Positions 8,308-17,307 of a DNA stretch of 64,000 nt are shown one piece after another (the first letter of the stretch is position 1; each line of letters begins with the position of its first letter). The notes under the pieces are model-generated. The model saw only the letters and a list, made by a program, of their open reading frames with translations, ran no database searches and was not told the DNA's origin. A program made the position numbers and the translations under genes. The stretch comes from Bradyrhizobium sp. SZCCT0231 (lineage in GTDB: Bacteria; Pseudomonadota; Alphaproteobacteria; Rhizobiales; Xanthobacteraceae): NCBI RefSeq assembly GCF_018130245.1, contig NZ_JAFCKP010000001.1:1364001-1428000 (forward strand). Reading direction: 5' to 3'.

Positions 8308-9560
8308 GCGACGGCGCCGGCGAGGCGCTAGCGGCAAGTGCTGCGCCGCCCCGGCGCGGCGCGGTCGCCTTCATCTTCGTCACCATCCTGCTCGACATGA
8401 TCGCGCTCGGCGTGATCATGCCGGTCCTGCCGAAGCTGATCGAGAGTTTCGTCGACAACGACACCGCGCATGCGGCGCGCATCTTCGGCCTGTTCGGCAC
8501 CGCCTGGGCCTTGATGCAGTTCGTTTTCTCGCCCGTCCTCGGCGCGCTGTCCGACCGCTTCGGACGGCGGCCGGTGGTGCTGCTGTCGAATTTCGGGCTC
8601 GCGGCCGACTACGTGCTGATGGCGCTGGCGCCGTCGCTGGTCTGGCTGTTCATCGGCCGCGTGATCTCCGGCATCACCTCGGCCAGCATCTCGACCGCCT
8701 TTGCCTATATCGCCGACGTCACGCCGCCGGAGCGGCGCGCGGCGATCTTCGGCAGGATTGGTGCGGCCTTCGGTGCCGGCTTCATCCTAGGCCCGGCGCT
8801 CGGCGGCCTGCTCGGCGATATCGATCCGCGCCTGCCGTTCTGGGCCTCGGCGGCCCTGAGCTTGGCCAATGCGCTCTATGGGCTCTTCGTCCTGCCGGAG
8901 TCGCTCGCGCCCGACAAGCGCGCGCCGTTCCGCTGGAAGAGTGCCAATCCGATCGGGGCGCTGCACCTGTTGCGATCCAATGCGGTGCTCGCCGCATTGT
9001 CGGTCGTCAACTTCATCGCGCAGGTCGCGCATGTCGTGCTGCCTTCGACCTTCGTGCTCTATGCGACCTATCGCTACGGCTGGGATTCCAAGACCGTGGG
9101 CCTGACGCTGGCCATGGTCGGCATTTGCGCCATGGTGGTGCAGGGGCTTGCGATCGGGCCGATCGTGCGCGCGCTCGGCGAGCGGAACGCGTTGTTGATG
9201 GGCCTGTGCTGCGGCGCGCTCGGCTTCGTGGTGTTGGGCGCTGCGCCGACCGGACCGCTATCCTGGCTCGGCATTCCCATTCTGGCGCTGTGGGGCATCT
9301 CGGGCGCCGCCTCGCAATCGCTGATGACGCGGCTGGTCGCGCCCGATCAGCAGGGCCAGTTGCAGGGCGCGACCGCGAGCGTGCAGAGCGTCTCGCAGCT
9401 CGTCGGCCCGTTCCTGTTCACGCTGACGTTTTCCTATTTCATCGGCGCCGGCGCGCCGCTGCATCTGCCCGGCGCGCCGTTCCTGCTCGCCGCGGTGCTG
9501 ATGGTGGTGTGCGTGGCAATCGCGGTGCGGTCGCTGGGGGCGACGAAGACGGTCTCGTAG
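8304..9560 (+). CDS. MFS drug transporter, TetA/TCR-like
   Basis: A 418-residue, 12-helix inner-membrane transporter. Motif A is present after helix 2 ([12 protein letters not shown]), helix 1 has the TetA-like [24 protein letters not shown], and helices 4-5 show [47 protein letters not shown], a TCR/Tet-family pattern. It probably exports a small hydrophobic compound by proton antiport; the substrate is unknown. It begins with GTG inside the der stop region and so should be expressed with der. Its own stop codon lies inside the left arm of a perfect inverted repeat. Confidence 0.9.
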   Translation: MSDGAGEALAASAAPPRRGAVAFIFVTILLDMIALGVIMPVLPKLIESFVDNDTAHAARIFGLFGTAWALMQFVFSPVLGALSDRFGRRPVVLLSNFGLAADYVLMALAPSLVWLFIGRVISGITSASISTAFAYIADVTPPERRAAIFGRIGAAFGAGFILGPALGGLLGDIDPRLPFWASAALSLANALYGLFVLPESLAPDKRAPFRWKSANPIGALHLLRSNAVLAALSVVNFIAQVAHVVLPSTFVLYATYRYGWDSKTVGLTLAMVGICAMVVQGLAIGPIVRALGERNALLMGLCCGALGFVVLGAAPTGPLSWLGIPILALWGISGAASQSLMTRLVAPDQQGQLQGATASVQSVSQLVGPFLFTLTFSYFIGAGAPLHLPGAPFLLAAVLMVVCVAIAVRSLGATKTVS

Positions 9561-9661
9561 GGTGGGCAAAGGCGCGCTCTTCGCGCGCCGTGCCCACCGC
9601 TGCTTCGTCAATTTGCGGAGAGAAGGTGGGCACGGCGCTTGGGCGCCTTTGCCCACCCTAC
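9557..9661. repeat. 105-bp element bounded by a perfect 19-bp inverted repeat
   Basis: GTAGGGTGGGCAAAGGCGC (9557-9575) is the exact reverse complement of GCGCCTTTGCCCACCCTAC (9643-9661). The interior has further self-complementarity (GTGCCCACC against GGTGGGCAC). The left arm contains the MFS transporter stop codon. No coding potential inside. It looks like a MITE-like or REP-type element. Confidence 0.85.
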
Positions 9662-9677
9662 GAAAGCGTTGGCTGGT

Positions 9678-10904
9678 TTACTTCTTCACCAGCGGGCAGT
9701 CGCTGTCCTTGAGCGGCTTGGCCGCATCTTCCGGCGCGATGGTGGCGACCAGCTTGTAATAATCCCACGGTCCCTTCGACTCTTCGGGCTTCTTCACCTC
9801 GAACAGATAGGCCGGGATGAGGCGGCGCCCGTCCTGGCGCAGCGGGCCCTTGCCGAACAGCGGATCGTCGGTCGGCAGCTCCTTCATCTTGGCGACGACC
9901 TTGGCGCCGTCATGCGGATTGCTGCCGAGCGCGTCCATCGCCTTCAGGTAATGCAGGATCTCGGCATAGAGGCCCGCGACCGTCATCGACGGCATCGCGC
10001 CCTTGGGCGAGACCTTCTGGAAGCGCTTCGACCATTCGCGGGTCTGGTCGTTGAGGTCCCAATAGAAGGACTCGGTGAAGGTCAGGCCCTGCGCGGTCTT
10101 CAAGCCGAGCGAGTGCACGTCGTTGATGAACAGCAGCAGCGCGGCGAGCTTCTGACCGCCGGAGACGATGCCGAACTCGGCGGCCTGCTTGATCGCGTTG
10201 GTGGTGTCGCCGCCCGCATTGGCAAGGCCGATCACCTTGGCCTTGGAGGACTGCGCCTGCAGCAGGAAGGACGAGAAATCGGACGTGTTCAGCGGATGCT
10301 TGACACCGCCGAGCACCTTGCCGCCGGTGGCGGTGACGACGTTGCTGGTGTCACGCTCCAACGCGTGGCCGAAGGCGTAGTCCGCAGTGAGGAAGAACCA
10401 GCTGTCACCGCCCGCCTTGGTCAGCGCCTTGCCGGTGCCGTTGGCGAGCATGTAGGTGTCGTAGGTGAAGGAGACGGTGTTGGGCGTGCAGGCCTTGCCG
10501 GTGAGGTCGGCGGTGGCCGCACCCGAATTGAGCAGCACCGCGTTCTTTTCCTTGACGAGGTTGCTCGCCGCGAGCGCAACGCCGGAGCTCGGCGTGTCGG
10601 CGATGGCGTCGACCTTGTCGGCGTCGATCCATTGCCGGGCGATGTTGACGCCGATATCGGGCTTGTTCTGGTGATCGCCGGAGAGGACCTCGATGGTCCA
10701 GCCCTTGGCCTTCAGGCCGGAATCCTCGACTGCCATTTTCACCGCCGCGACCGAGTTCGGACCGCCGATGTCGGCATAGAGACTCGACATGTCGTTGAGC
10801 ACGCCGATCTTGACGGTCTTGTCCTGCGCGTAGGCGGATGTTGCAAAACCAAAGGCAGCGCAGGCCAGAAGGGCCGCGGAGCGGCGTGCGAACGTCGTCG
10901 TCAT
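9678..10904 (-). CDS. ABC transporter substrate-binding protein, branched-chain amino acid (LivK) type
   Basis: A 408-residue periplasmic binding protein. The signal peptide runs to about residue 27 (FATSAYA). The mature part begins KTVKIGVLNDMSSLYADIGGPNSVAAVKMAVED, the typical start of Leu/Ile/Val-type (PF13458) proteins, and continues with TPSSGVALAASNLVKEKNAVLLNSG, FFLTADYAFGHALE and GLYAEILHYLKAM. Many rhizobial members bind aromatic acids or other solutes rather than amino acids. ATG 10904 was chosen over an upstream in-frame start because GGAGG lies seven bases before it. No permease or ATPase genes adjoin it, so it is an orphan here. Confidence 0.9.
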   Translation of the reverse strand: MTTTFARRSAALLACAAFGFATSAYAQDKTVKIGVLNDMSSLYADIGGPNSVAAVKMAVEDSGLKAKGWTIEVLSGDHQNKPDIGVNIARQWIDADKVDAIADTPSSGVALAASNLVKEKNAVLLNSGAATADLTGKACTPNTVSFTYDTYMLANGTGKALTKAGGDSWFFLTADYAFGHALERDTSNVVTATGGKVLGGVKHPLNTSDFSSFLLQAQSSKAKVIGLANAGGDTTNAIKQAAEFGIVSGGQKLAALLLFINDVHSLGLKTAQGLTFTESFYWDLNDQTREWSKRFQKVSPKGAMPSMTVAGLYAEILHYLKAMDALGSNPHDGAKVVAKMKELPTDDPLFGKGPLRQDGRRLIPAYLFEVKKPEESKGPWDYYKLVATIAPEDAAKPLKDSDCPLVKK

Positions 10905-11027
10905 GAAAGTTTCCTCCATTGTCAAATATGCGGACGGCCCTCTTGCGGAGCCTCGTTCCGGTTGATGGCTCTAGCCTGTCCCACGGCCGGCGGCAATGCA
11001 CCTAAAGCCGGGTGGCGCTGCGTCCTA

Positions 11028-11076
11028 GAGCATGATCCGGAAAAGTGTGAAGCGGCTTTCCGAAAAGATCATGCTC
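11028..11076. repeat. GCATGATC...GATCATGC palindromic repeat, copy 2
   Basis: GAGCATGATCCGGAAAAG and the reverse-complementary right arm TTTCCGAAAAGATCATGCTC form a compact palindrome. This is the cleanest of three copies (others at 3716-3785 and 33511-33578). Confidence 0.85.
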
Positions 11077-11087
11077 AAACAATAACC

Positions 11088-11128
11088 TAAAGCGCGATGA
11101 CTATTCGTCGCAATCTCATCGCGCTTTA
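11088..11128. repeat. TAAAGCGCGATGA inverted repeat
   Basis: TAAAGCGCGATGA (11088-11100) and its exact reverse complement TCATCGCGCTTTA (11116-11128) flank 15 bases. It lies 11 bases after the preceding palindrome, so this 379-base gap (10905-11283) is largely made of repeats plus a gene remnant. It may act as a terminator or a binding site; no evidence separates these. Confidence 0.75.
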
Positions 11129-11171
11129 GCGTCATCCGACGGTTAACTATTGGGCAAGATGCGTTGAGACG

Positions 11172-11279
11172 CTATTTGAGCGCGTCGGATGTCAGCTTGA
11201 ATTTCTGGATGCGCTTTCCGGTGTCGACCTCGGTGGTATAGGCATTACCCCCGGCGTCAATCGCGGCGAGGCAATCGAG
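11172..11279 (-). pseudogene. Remnant of an NHL/beta-propeller-type gene (C-terminal 35 codons)
   Basis: On the minus strand an open stretch reads LDCLAAIDAGGNAYTTEVDT followed by GKRIQKFKLTSDALK and a TAG stop. GGNAYTTEVDTGKRIQKF is the signature of the last blade of NHL-repeat / six-bladed beta-propeller proteins. The frame is closed by TGA immediately upstream (11280-11282) and abuts the SDR stop codon, so only the 3' end of the ancestral gene survives. The family assignment rests on this short motif. Confidence 0.5.
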
Positions 11280-11283
11280 TCAA

Positions 11284-12024
11284 TCAGGCCGGCGCGCGGA
11301 AGCTCATCAAGGTGCGGGACTTGTAGTCGTAGAACTTGCCGGTCTCGGTCCAGTCGGGCGCGCACAGCGGCACGATGAATTCGGCGACCTGCTCGGGCGT
11401 GTCGAGCGTTGCAGGATCCTCGCCCGGCATCAGAGTGGCGCGCATGCGGGTGCGGACCGGGCCGGGATTGAACAGGTTGACGCGCAGTGGCGTGTTCGCG
11501 GTCTCCTGCGCCCAGGCGCGCGCCAGCGTTTCCAGCGCGGCCTTGGAGGCCGCATAGGGGCTGACATAGGCGGTGGCCTTGTTGGCGGCGCCCGAGGTGA
11601 TGAACACGGCGCGCCCCGCATCGGACTGCTTCAGCAGCGGCTCCATGCAGCGGATCAGCTGGAAATTCGCGGAGACGTTGACGGCCATCACGTCGTTGAA
11701 GGTTTTCAGCTCGATATGGCCGATCGGTGAGGAAGGGCCGAGCACGCCGGCATTGCCGACCAGGATGTCGAGCTTGCCGTAGCGCTCGTGCAGGCCGGCG
11801 CCCAGCCGCGCGATGCCGTCGGAATCGGTGAGGTTGAGCGGCACCAAGGTGGCGCTGCCGCCGTCCTTGCGGATCTCGTCATCGAGCTCTTCCAGCCCGC
11901 CTTGCGTGCGCGCCACTGCAACGATGTGCGCGCCGGCCTTTGCCAGCGCGCGTGCCGTGGCGAATCCGATGCCGCGTGAGGCGCCGGTGACGAGAGCGAT
12001 GCGGTTGGCGAGGGGTTTTGTCAT
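11284..12024 (-). CDS. Short-chain dehydrogenase/reductase (SDR)
   Basis: A 246-residue classical SDR. The Rossmann cofactor motif TGASRGIG is near residue 14-21, NAG at ~90-92 (GNAGVLGPSSP), and the catalytic set is present: Ser in VFITSGAAN and Tyr-x-x-x-Lys in YAASK. The fold continues with NLFNPGPVRTRMRATLMPGED. It is close in outline to the YciK-like oxidoreductase group. It probably uses NADP(H), but the substrate is unknown. It lies downstream of purF on the same strand, separated by a palindromic repeat, so cotranscription is doubtful. Confidence 0.9.
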   Translation of the reverse strand: MTKPLANRIALVTGASRGIGFATARALAKAGAHIVAVARTQGGLEELDDEIRKDGGSATLVPLNLTDSDGIARLGAGLHERYGKLDILVGNAGVLGPSSPIGHIELKTFNDVMAVNVSANFQLIRCMEPLLKQSDAGRAVFITSGAANKATAYVSPYAASKAALETLARAWAQETANTPLRVNLFNPGPVRTRMRATLMPGEDPATLDTPEQVAEFIVPLCAPDWTETGKFYDYKSRTLMSFRAPA

Positions 12025-12038
12025 CGTCGAATACTTCC

Positions 12039-12124
12039 GTCATGCCCGGGCTCGTCCCGGGCATCCACGTTCTTTGCGGCGGGTATTACAGACGTGGATG
12101 GCCGGGACAAGCCCGGCCATGACG
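12039..12124. repeat. Palindromic intergenic repeat (GGGCTCGTCCCGGG type)
   Basis: GTCATGCCCGGGCTCGTCCC and, at the other end, GGGACAAGCCCGGCCATGAC form inverted arms about 86 bases apart. Inner arms ATCCACGT and ACGTGGAT are also complementary. It is related in design to the repeat at 533-589. Confidence 0.8.
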
Positions 12125-12165
12125 AAAAGGGACTCTGATGAGCCCCCCCCGGGGACGATCCGCCG

Positions 12166-13689
12166 TCAGCTCGCCTCCGCCAGCAGCGACAATTGCCGCG
12201 GCTGCGGCTCGGTCTGGGTCTGGTCGGTGAGGTGGGTCGGATAGGCCCCGGTGAAGCAGTGGTCCGAGAATTTCGGATTGGCGGGGTCGCGGCCGGGCTC
12301 GCCCATGGCGCGGTACATGCCGTCGATCGACAGGAAGGCGAGCGAGTCGGCGCCGATGATCTCGCGCATCTCCTCCAGCGAATGCGTCGCTGCGAGAAGA
12401 CCGCCGCGGTCGGGCAGGTCGATGCCGTAATAATCAGGGTAGAGGATCGGCGGCGAAGCGAGGCGGAAGTGGACTTCCTTGGCGCCCGCATCGCGCATCA
12501 TGCGCACGATCTTCTTCGAGGTGGTGCCGCGCACCAGCGAGTCGTCGATGAGGATGATGCGCTTGCCTTCGATCGCGGCACGGTTGGCCGAGTGCTTCAT
12601 GCGCACGCCGGATTCGCGGATCGCCTGCGTCGGCTGGATGAAGGTGCGGCCGACATAATGGTTGCGGATGATGCCGAGCTCGAACGGCACGCCGGAATGC
12701 TGGCTGTAGCCGACCGCGGCCGGCACGCCGGAATCCGGCACCGGCACCACGACGTCGATCGGCACGTGGCTCTCGCGCGCGAGCTGCGCACCGAAGGCCT
12801 TGCGCACCTCGTAGACCGAACGGCCGTGGACGATGGAATCCGGCCGCGAGAAGTAGATGTATTCGAAGATGCAGGGACGCGGCGCCATCGGCGGGAACGG
12901 CTTGTGGATGTCCTGGCCGTTCTCGTCGAACACGATGACCTCGCCGGGCTCGATGTCGCGCACGAAACGCGCGCCGATGATGTCGAGCGCGCAGGTTTCC
13001 GAGGTCAGGATCGGGCAGCCGTCGAGCTCGCCGAGCACCAGCGGGCGGATGCCGCGCGGATCGCGCGCGCCGACCAGCTTCTTGTTGGTCAGCGAGACCA
13101 GCGCATAGGCGCCCTCGATCTCGCGCAGCGCGTCGATATAGCGCTCGATGAAGCGGGCGCGCTTGGAGCGTGCGACCAGGTGCAGGATCACCTCGGTGTC
13201 GGTGGTCGACTGCATCATCGCGCCATGCCTCACGAGCTCGCGGCGCAGCGTCAGGCCGTTGGTGAGGTTGCCGTTATGCGCGACTGCGAGGCCGCCGGCA
13301 TTGAGCTCGGCGAACAACGGCTGCACGTTGCGCAGGATGGTGGCGCCGGTGGTGGAATAGCGGACATGGCCGACCGCCACGCTGCCTGGCAGGCGGTCGA
13401 TCACCTCGCGGCGGGAGAAGGTATCGCCGACGAGGCCGAGGCGGCGTTCGGAATGGAAGCGGTTGCCGTCGTAGGAGACGATGCCGGCGGCTTCCTGGCC
13501 GCGGTGCTGGAGGGCGTGAAGGCCGAGCGCGGTGATGGCCGCCGCATCAGGGTGACCGTAGATGCCGAAGACGCCGCATTCCTCGCGCAACGTATCGCCT
13601 TCCAGATCGTCCTGAAGCTCCAGCGCGGCCGGTCCCCCGCCGGCGTTTGGATCGAGATCAAGTTGGGCGTCCTGGTCAGGGTGTCGCAT
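12166..13689 (-). CDS. purF: Amidophosphoribosyltransferase
   Basis: A 507-residue enzyme for the first committed step of purine synthesis, converting PRPP and glutamine to phosphoribosylamine. A propeptide of 37 residues precedes the N-terminal nucleophile Cys38 in EECGVFGIYG. The glutaminase half shows LQHRGQEAAGI and HNGNLTNG; the phosphoribosyltransferase half shows RGIRPLVLGE, PDSGVPAA and the PRPP loop IILIDDSLVRGTTSKKIV. ATG 13689 was preferred to a longer in-frame TTG at 13722. It follows cvpA by 29 bases, the conserved cvpA-purF arrangement. Confidence 0.96.
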   Translation of the reverse strand: MRHPDQDAQLDLDPNAGGGPAALELQDDLEGDTLREECGVFGIYGHPDAAAITALGLHALQHRGQEAAGIVSYDGNRFHSERRLGLVGDTFSRREVIDRLPGSVAVGHVRYSTTGATILRNVQPLFAELNAGGLAVAHNGNLTNGLTLRRELVRHGAMMQSTTDTEVILHLVARSKRARFIERYIDALREIEGAYALVSLTNKKLVGARDPRGIRPLVLGELDGCPILTSETCALDIIGARFVRDIEPGEVIVFDENGQDIHKPFPPMAPRPCIFEYIYFSRPDSIVHGRSVYEVRKAFGAQLARESHVPIDVVVPVPDSGVPAAVGYSQHSGVPFELGIIRNHYVGRTFIQPTQAIRESGVRMKHSANRAAIEGKRIILIDDSLVRGTTSKKIVRMMRDAGAKEVHFRLASPPILYPDYYGIDLPDRGGLLAATHSLEEMREIIGADSLAFLSIDGMYRAMGEPGRDPANPKFSDHCFTGAYPTHLTDQTQTEPQPRQLSLLAEAS

Positions 13690-13718
13690 CTCGTCCGCGC
13701 CTCTCTTTTGGGGCTCTA

Positions 13719-14348
13719 TCAACGCGCCGCAGGTTTCTCGATCAGCTTCTTCATGCCGTCACGAGCAGATTTACTGTATCCGTCGCCGCTGCCCGAAGGC
13801 TGCTGCTCGGATTCAGCTTGATCATCATCTGGTTTGTTTTTCTTGAATCTCTTCAAGATGGTGTTCTCGGGGTCGTCAGGCAAGAGGGCCATCAGCCAAT
13901 CGCCGGTTCCCTGGAGCACGACGCGGGACTTGGCCCCCGTGACCCAGTCCGGGCGTTGCTTGTCCGGCACCAGCCAGGTGAAGAACAGGAAGGCGACCAC
14001 GACGATCAAAAGCCCGCGAGCCAGCCCGAACAGGAAGCCGAGGGTGCGATCCAGCGCGCCGATCCGCGAATCCAGGATCATGTCGGAGATCCGGACCGTG
14101 ATGACGGAGACCACGACCAGGGTGCCGACGAACACGCCGGCCACCACCACGACGCTCGCGACCGTGTCGTTGTTGAAATAGGTCTTGGCGGTCGGCAGCA
14201 GCTTCGAGAAGGAATACAGCGTCACGATCGCCGCCGCGCCCCAGGCCGCGATCGACAGGATTTCGCGCATGAAGCCGCGGACCATGGCGAGCAGGCCCGA
14301 GATCAGCATCACACCGAGCAGGATCAGGTCGAGGAGTGTAACTGGCAT
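13719..14348 (-). CDS. cvpA: CvpA family membrane protein (colicin V production)
   Basis: A 209-residue inner-membrane protein. Four helices are visible from PVTLLDLILLGVMLISGLLAMVRGFMREILSIAAWG onward, ending about residue 125. The family hallmark RGFMREILSIAAW is intact, as are DRTLGFLFGLARGLLIV and FTWLVPDKQRPDWV. The C-terminus is charged and cytoplasmic (KRFKKNKPDDDQAESEQQ). ATG 14348 was chosen because the conserved N-terminus PVTLLD starts there. CvpA supports envelope homeostasis in other bacteria; the precise role is unsettled. It sits upstream of purF as in E. coli. Confidence 0.93.
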   Translation of the reverse strand: MPVTLLDLILLGVMLISGLLAMVRGFMREILSIAAWGAAAIVTLYSFSKLLPTAKTYFNNDTVASVVVVAGVFVGTLVVVSVITVRISDMILDSRIGALDRTLGFLFGLARGLLIVVVAFLFFTWLVPDKQRPDWVTGAKSRVVLQGTGDWLMALLPDDPENTILKRFKKNKPDDDQAESEQQPSGSGDGYSKSARDGMKKLIEKPAAR

Positions 14349-14515
14349 CGGCTGGTCTGGTCCGCTCGTACTGTCAAAGGCGCTCAGCGAATCGGTGTTT
14401 GGCCGCCGCCCTAAAAGAAGGGCAGACGGCGTTCCCGGCAAGGCCGCAACCACGCAATCCCATGCTGCTTTTGTGACGGCTGTATAGCGGCGAGGGCCTC
14501 CGGCGTCACCTCCGC

Positions 14516-15961
14516 CTAGCCCTCTCCACGGCGGAATCTTGCCGGTGTGGCATTTTTCTCTGCCGGCGGGCTCGATTCGCCCCGGCGGGAGCCGCGGGCG
14601 GCGATCTCGGCGACCAATGTCGTCAGGCTGTTCACCGCGTTGAGCGACAATCCGGCATCGCCGCCGGGCTCGCCCCGTGCCGATTCGGGCAGCACGGCGC
14701 GCTGAAAGCCCAGTTTTGCCGCTTCCTTCAGCCGGGCCGGGGTCTGCGCCACCGGGCGCACCACGCCTGAGAGCGAGATCTCGCCGAAATAGACGCCATC
14801 CGTCGGTAACTGCGCATTAACCAGGGAGGACACCAGCGCCGCGGCAACGGCGAGGTCGGCCGCGGGCTCGTGGATGCGCAGGCCGCCTGCGACGTTCAGG
14901 TAGACGTCGTGGCCGGACAGCTTGACCCCGCAATGGGCCTCCAGCACCGCCAGCACCATCGAGAGCCGGCTCGGATCCCAGCCGACCACGGCCCGGCGCG
15001 GGGTGCCGAGCGAGGTCGGGGCCACCAGCGCCTGCAATTCGACCAGAACGGGCCTTGTGCCTTCGATGCCCGCAAAGACTGCGGTGCCCGGCGTGCCGAG
15101 ATCGCGCTCGGACAGGAACAGCTCGGAGGGGTTGGTGACCTCGCGCAGGCCAAGGCCCGTCATCTCGAACACGCCGATCTCGTCGGTCGGGCCGAAGCGG
15201 TTCTTCACGGCGCGCAGGATGCGGAATTGCTGCGAGCCTTCGCCTTCGAACGACATCACCGCGTCGACCATGTGCTCGACCACGCGGGGACCTGCGATCT
15301 GGCCGTCCTTGGTGACGTGGCCGACCAGGATGATGGCCGCGCCCGTCTTCTTGGCAAAGCGGATCAGCGCCTGGGCCGAGGCGCGCACCTGCGTCACCGT
15401 GCCGGGCGCCGATTCCACCGTGTCGGTCCACATGGTCTGGATCGAGTCGATCACGATCAGCCGGGGCACTGCGCCCTCCGACAGCGTCGAGACGATGTCC
15501 TCGACCGAGGTCTCGGCGGCGAGCTGCACCGGTGCGTCCGACAGGCCGAGCCGCTCGGCGCGCAGCCGCACCTGGGCGACCGCCTCTTCGCCGGAGATGT
15601 AGACGACGCGGTGGCCGGCGCGCGCCAGCAGGCTGGTCGCCTGCGTCAGCAGCGTCGACTTGCCGATACCGGGATCGCCGCCGACCAGCAGCACCGAGCC
15701 GCGGACGAAGCCGCCGCCGGTGACGCGGTCGAGCTCGGTCATCCCCGAGGACAGGCGCGGCGCATCCGGGCTCTTGCCGGAAAGACTCTCCAGCGCAAAC
15801 GTCCGTCCCTTGCGCTTGGAGCGGATCGACACCGGCACGCTCCCGCTGGTGTCTTCTTCCGCGAGCGTATTCCACTCGCCGCAGGACTCGCACTTGCCCT
15901 GCCAGCGGTTATAGGCGGCGCCGCAGTTCTGGCAGACGAAGGAAAGCGTGGATTTGGCCAT
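14516..15961 (-). CDS. radA: DNA repair protein RadA
   Basis: A 481-residue RecA-like branch-migration helicase. The N-terminal zinc finger uses Cys10/13/24/27 (CQNCG...CESCG). Walker A is GGDPGIGKST at ~94-103, the ATPase core includes VVYISGEEA and LIVIDSIQTMWTD, and the RadA-specific KNRFG motif (AVKNRFGPTDEIGVFEM) is present. The Lon-protease-like C-terminal domain follows (VYLNVAGGLRIHEPAADLAVAAAL). ATG 15961 (MAKSTLSFVCQNCG) is chosen over a longer upstream start because the zinc finger begins there. Upstream of cvpA with a 167-base gap. Confidence 0.96.
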   Translation of the reverse strand: MAKSTLSFVCQNCGAAYNRWQGKCESCGEWNTLAEEDTSGSVPVSIRSKRKGRTFALESLSGKSPDAPRLSSGMTELDRVTGGGFVRGSVLLVGGDPGIGKSTLLTQATSLLARAGHRVVYISGEEAVAQVRLRAERLGLSDAPVQLAAETSVEDIVSTLSEGAVPRLIVIDSIQTMWTDTVESAPGTVTQVRASAQALIRFAKKTGAAIILVGHVTKDGQIAGPRVVEHMVDAVMSFEGEGSQQFRILRAVKNRFGPTDEIGVFEMTGLGLREVTNPSELFLSERDLGTPGTAVFAGIEGTRPVLVELQALVAPTSLGTPRRAVVGWDPSRLSMVLAVLEAHCGVKLSGHDVYLNVAGGLRIHEPAADLAVAAALVSSLVNAQLPTDGVYFGEISLSGVVRPVAQTPARLKEAAKLGFQRAVLPESARGEPGGDAGLSLNAVNSLTTLVAEIAARGSRRGESSPPAEKNATPARFRRGEG

Positions 15962-16158
15962 TGAGGACAGCGAGTCGCGGGTTTCAGATGTGCTGATAGC
16001 ACGGAATGGCGCCCCTGACCGCCGGCGCTTCGATGATCTCAGTTCGGCACGGTAGATATACGTTTCATTAGCTCTGTGCCGCTGTGCCCGCGTGGATTTT
16101 GCCAAATCTTAGCGGACGCGGGTCCACCCTCGGAACCAATGGGGGACGGCGAAGAGAA

Positions 16159-17307
16159 ATGACGAGATTCCTGCGAATATTGCTCGCTGCGGGCATGGCC
16201 TGCGGCGTTTTCGCGTCCGCCGGCCGTAGCCTTGCCAAGCCCCTCGATATCGTCTTCGTCAATCCCGGCAAGACCGGCGAGGTCTTTTGGGACATGGTCG
16301 CGCAGAGCATGCAGGCCGCCGGCCGCAAGCTCGACGCGCATGTCGAGGTGCTGACCAGCGAGCGCAATTACCGCACCATGCAGGAGCTCGGCTTCCGCGT
16401 GGTGGCACGTCCCGACAAGCCCGATTTCCTCATCCTGTCGAACGAGGAGTCCGCCGCCGTCCCGATCCTGGAGGCGGCCGAGGCTGCGGGCGTCAAGACC
16501 CTGCTGCTCTCGAACACGCTGATCGGCGAGGATGCGGCGCGTCTCGGGCCGCCGCGTCAAAAGCTCAAGACCTGGCTCGGCGACATCACGACCGATCTTC
16601 AGACCGCCGGCGCGCGGATGGCCAATGCGCTGATCGGGGTGGCGCGTGCCGAGAAATGGCAGAGCCCCGACGGCAAGATCCACATTCTCGGCATCGGCGG
16701 CGACGAGATCACGCCCGCTTCGATCGCCCGCAACGCCGGTCTCAAGCTGGCCATGGATGCCGCGCCAGACGTCGTGGTGGACCGGTTGCTGTTCGCCAAT
16801 TGGACGCAGTCGGAGGCCGAGCGGGTCACCGCGAACTACCTGGGCTGGGCTTCTCGCAAGGGGATCCGGCCTGCCGGCATCTGGGCCGGAAACGATCCGA
16901 TGGCGCTCGGCGCGCTGCGCGCGGCGATCGCTGCCGGCCTCGTGCCCGGTCGGGACATCCAGGTGGTGGGTCTGAACTGGTCCGAGGACGCGCTGCGCGA
17001 GATCAAGGCGGGTCGTCTGCTCCTGACCGACGGTGGGCATTTCCTGCTCGGCGGCTGGTCGATTGTTCTCCTGCGCGACTATGCCGATGGCTGCGATTTC
17101 GCAGCCGTTTCGCCCCGCGTCGAGGTCAAGACGTCGGCGATCACGCGCGACAATCTCGCTTCGGTCGGCGACCTCATCAGGGCGCGCGCGTTCGACCGGA
17201 TCGACTTTACGCGGTTCCGGGCGAAGGCCGATCGCTGCGGACAATATGATTTCTCCCTCAATGCGCTCGTCTCGTCGCTGCCGCTTGCCGAAGGCGTCGC
17301 GGACTGA
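16159..17307 (+). CDS. Periplasmic sugar-binding-type protein (PF13407-like), partner of the following GGDEF-EAL protein
   Basis: A 382-residue protein with a signal peptide to about residue 26 (GVFASAGRSLA). The mature part starts PLDIVFVNPGKTGEVFWDMVAQSMQAAGRKLDAHVEV, typical of class I periplasmic sugar-binding proteins of the RbsB/LacI fold. Later come ILSNEESAAVPILEAAEAAGVKTLLLS, GIGGDEITPAS and AGIWAGNDPMALGALRAAI. No permease or ATPase genes accompany it. Its TGA overlaps the ATG of a membrane GGDEF-EAL gene by one base, so the two are almost certainly co-translated. I infer a ligand-sensing role, like the NspS-MbaA pair of Vibrio cholerae. GGGGGACGG and GAAGAG upstream of ATG 16159 are ribosome-site candidates. 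Confidence 0.85.
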   Translation: MTRFLRILLAAGMACGVFASAGRSLAKPLDIVFVNPGKTGEVFWDMVAQSMQAAGRKLDAHVEVLTSERNYRTMQELGFRVVARPDKPDFLILSNEESAAVPILEAAEAAGVKTLLLSNTLIGEDAARLGPPRQKLKTWLGDITTDLQTAGARMANALIGVARAEKWQSPDGKIHILGIGGDEITPASIARNAGLKLAMDAAPDVVVDRLLFANWTQSEAERVTANYLGWASRKGIRPAGIWAGNDPMALGALRAAIAAGLVPGRDIQVVGLNWSEDALREIKAGRLLLTDGGHFLLGGWSIVLLRDYADGCDFAAVSPRVEVKTSAITRDNLASVGDLIRARAFDRIDFTRFRAKADRCGQYDFSLNALVSSLPLAEGVAD

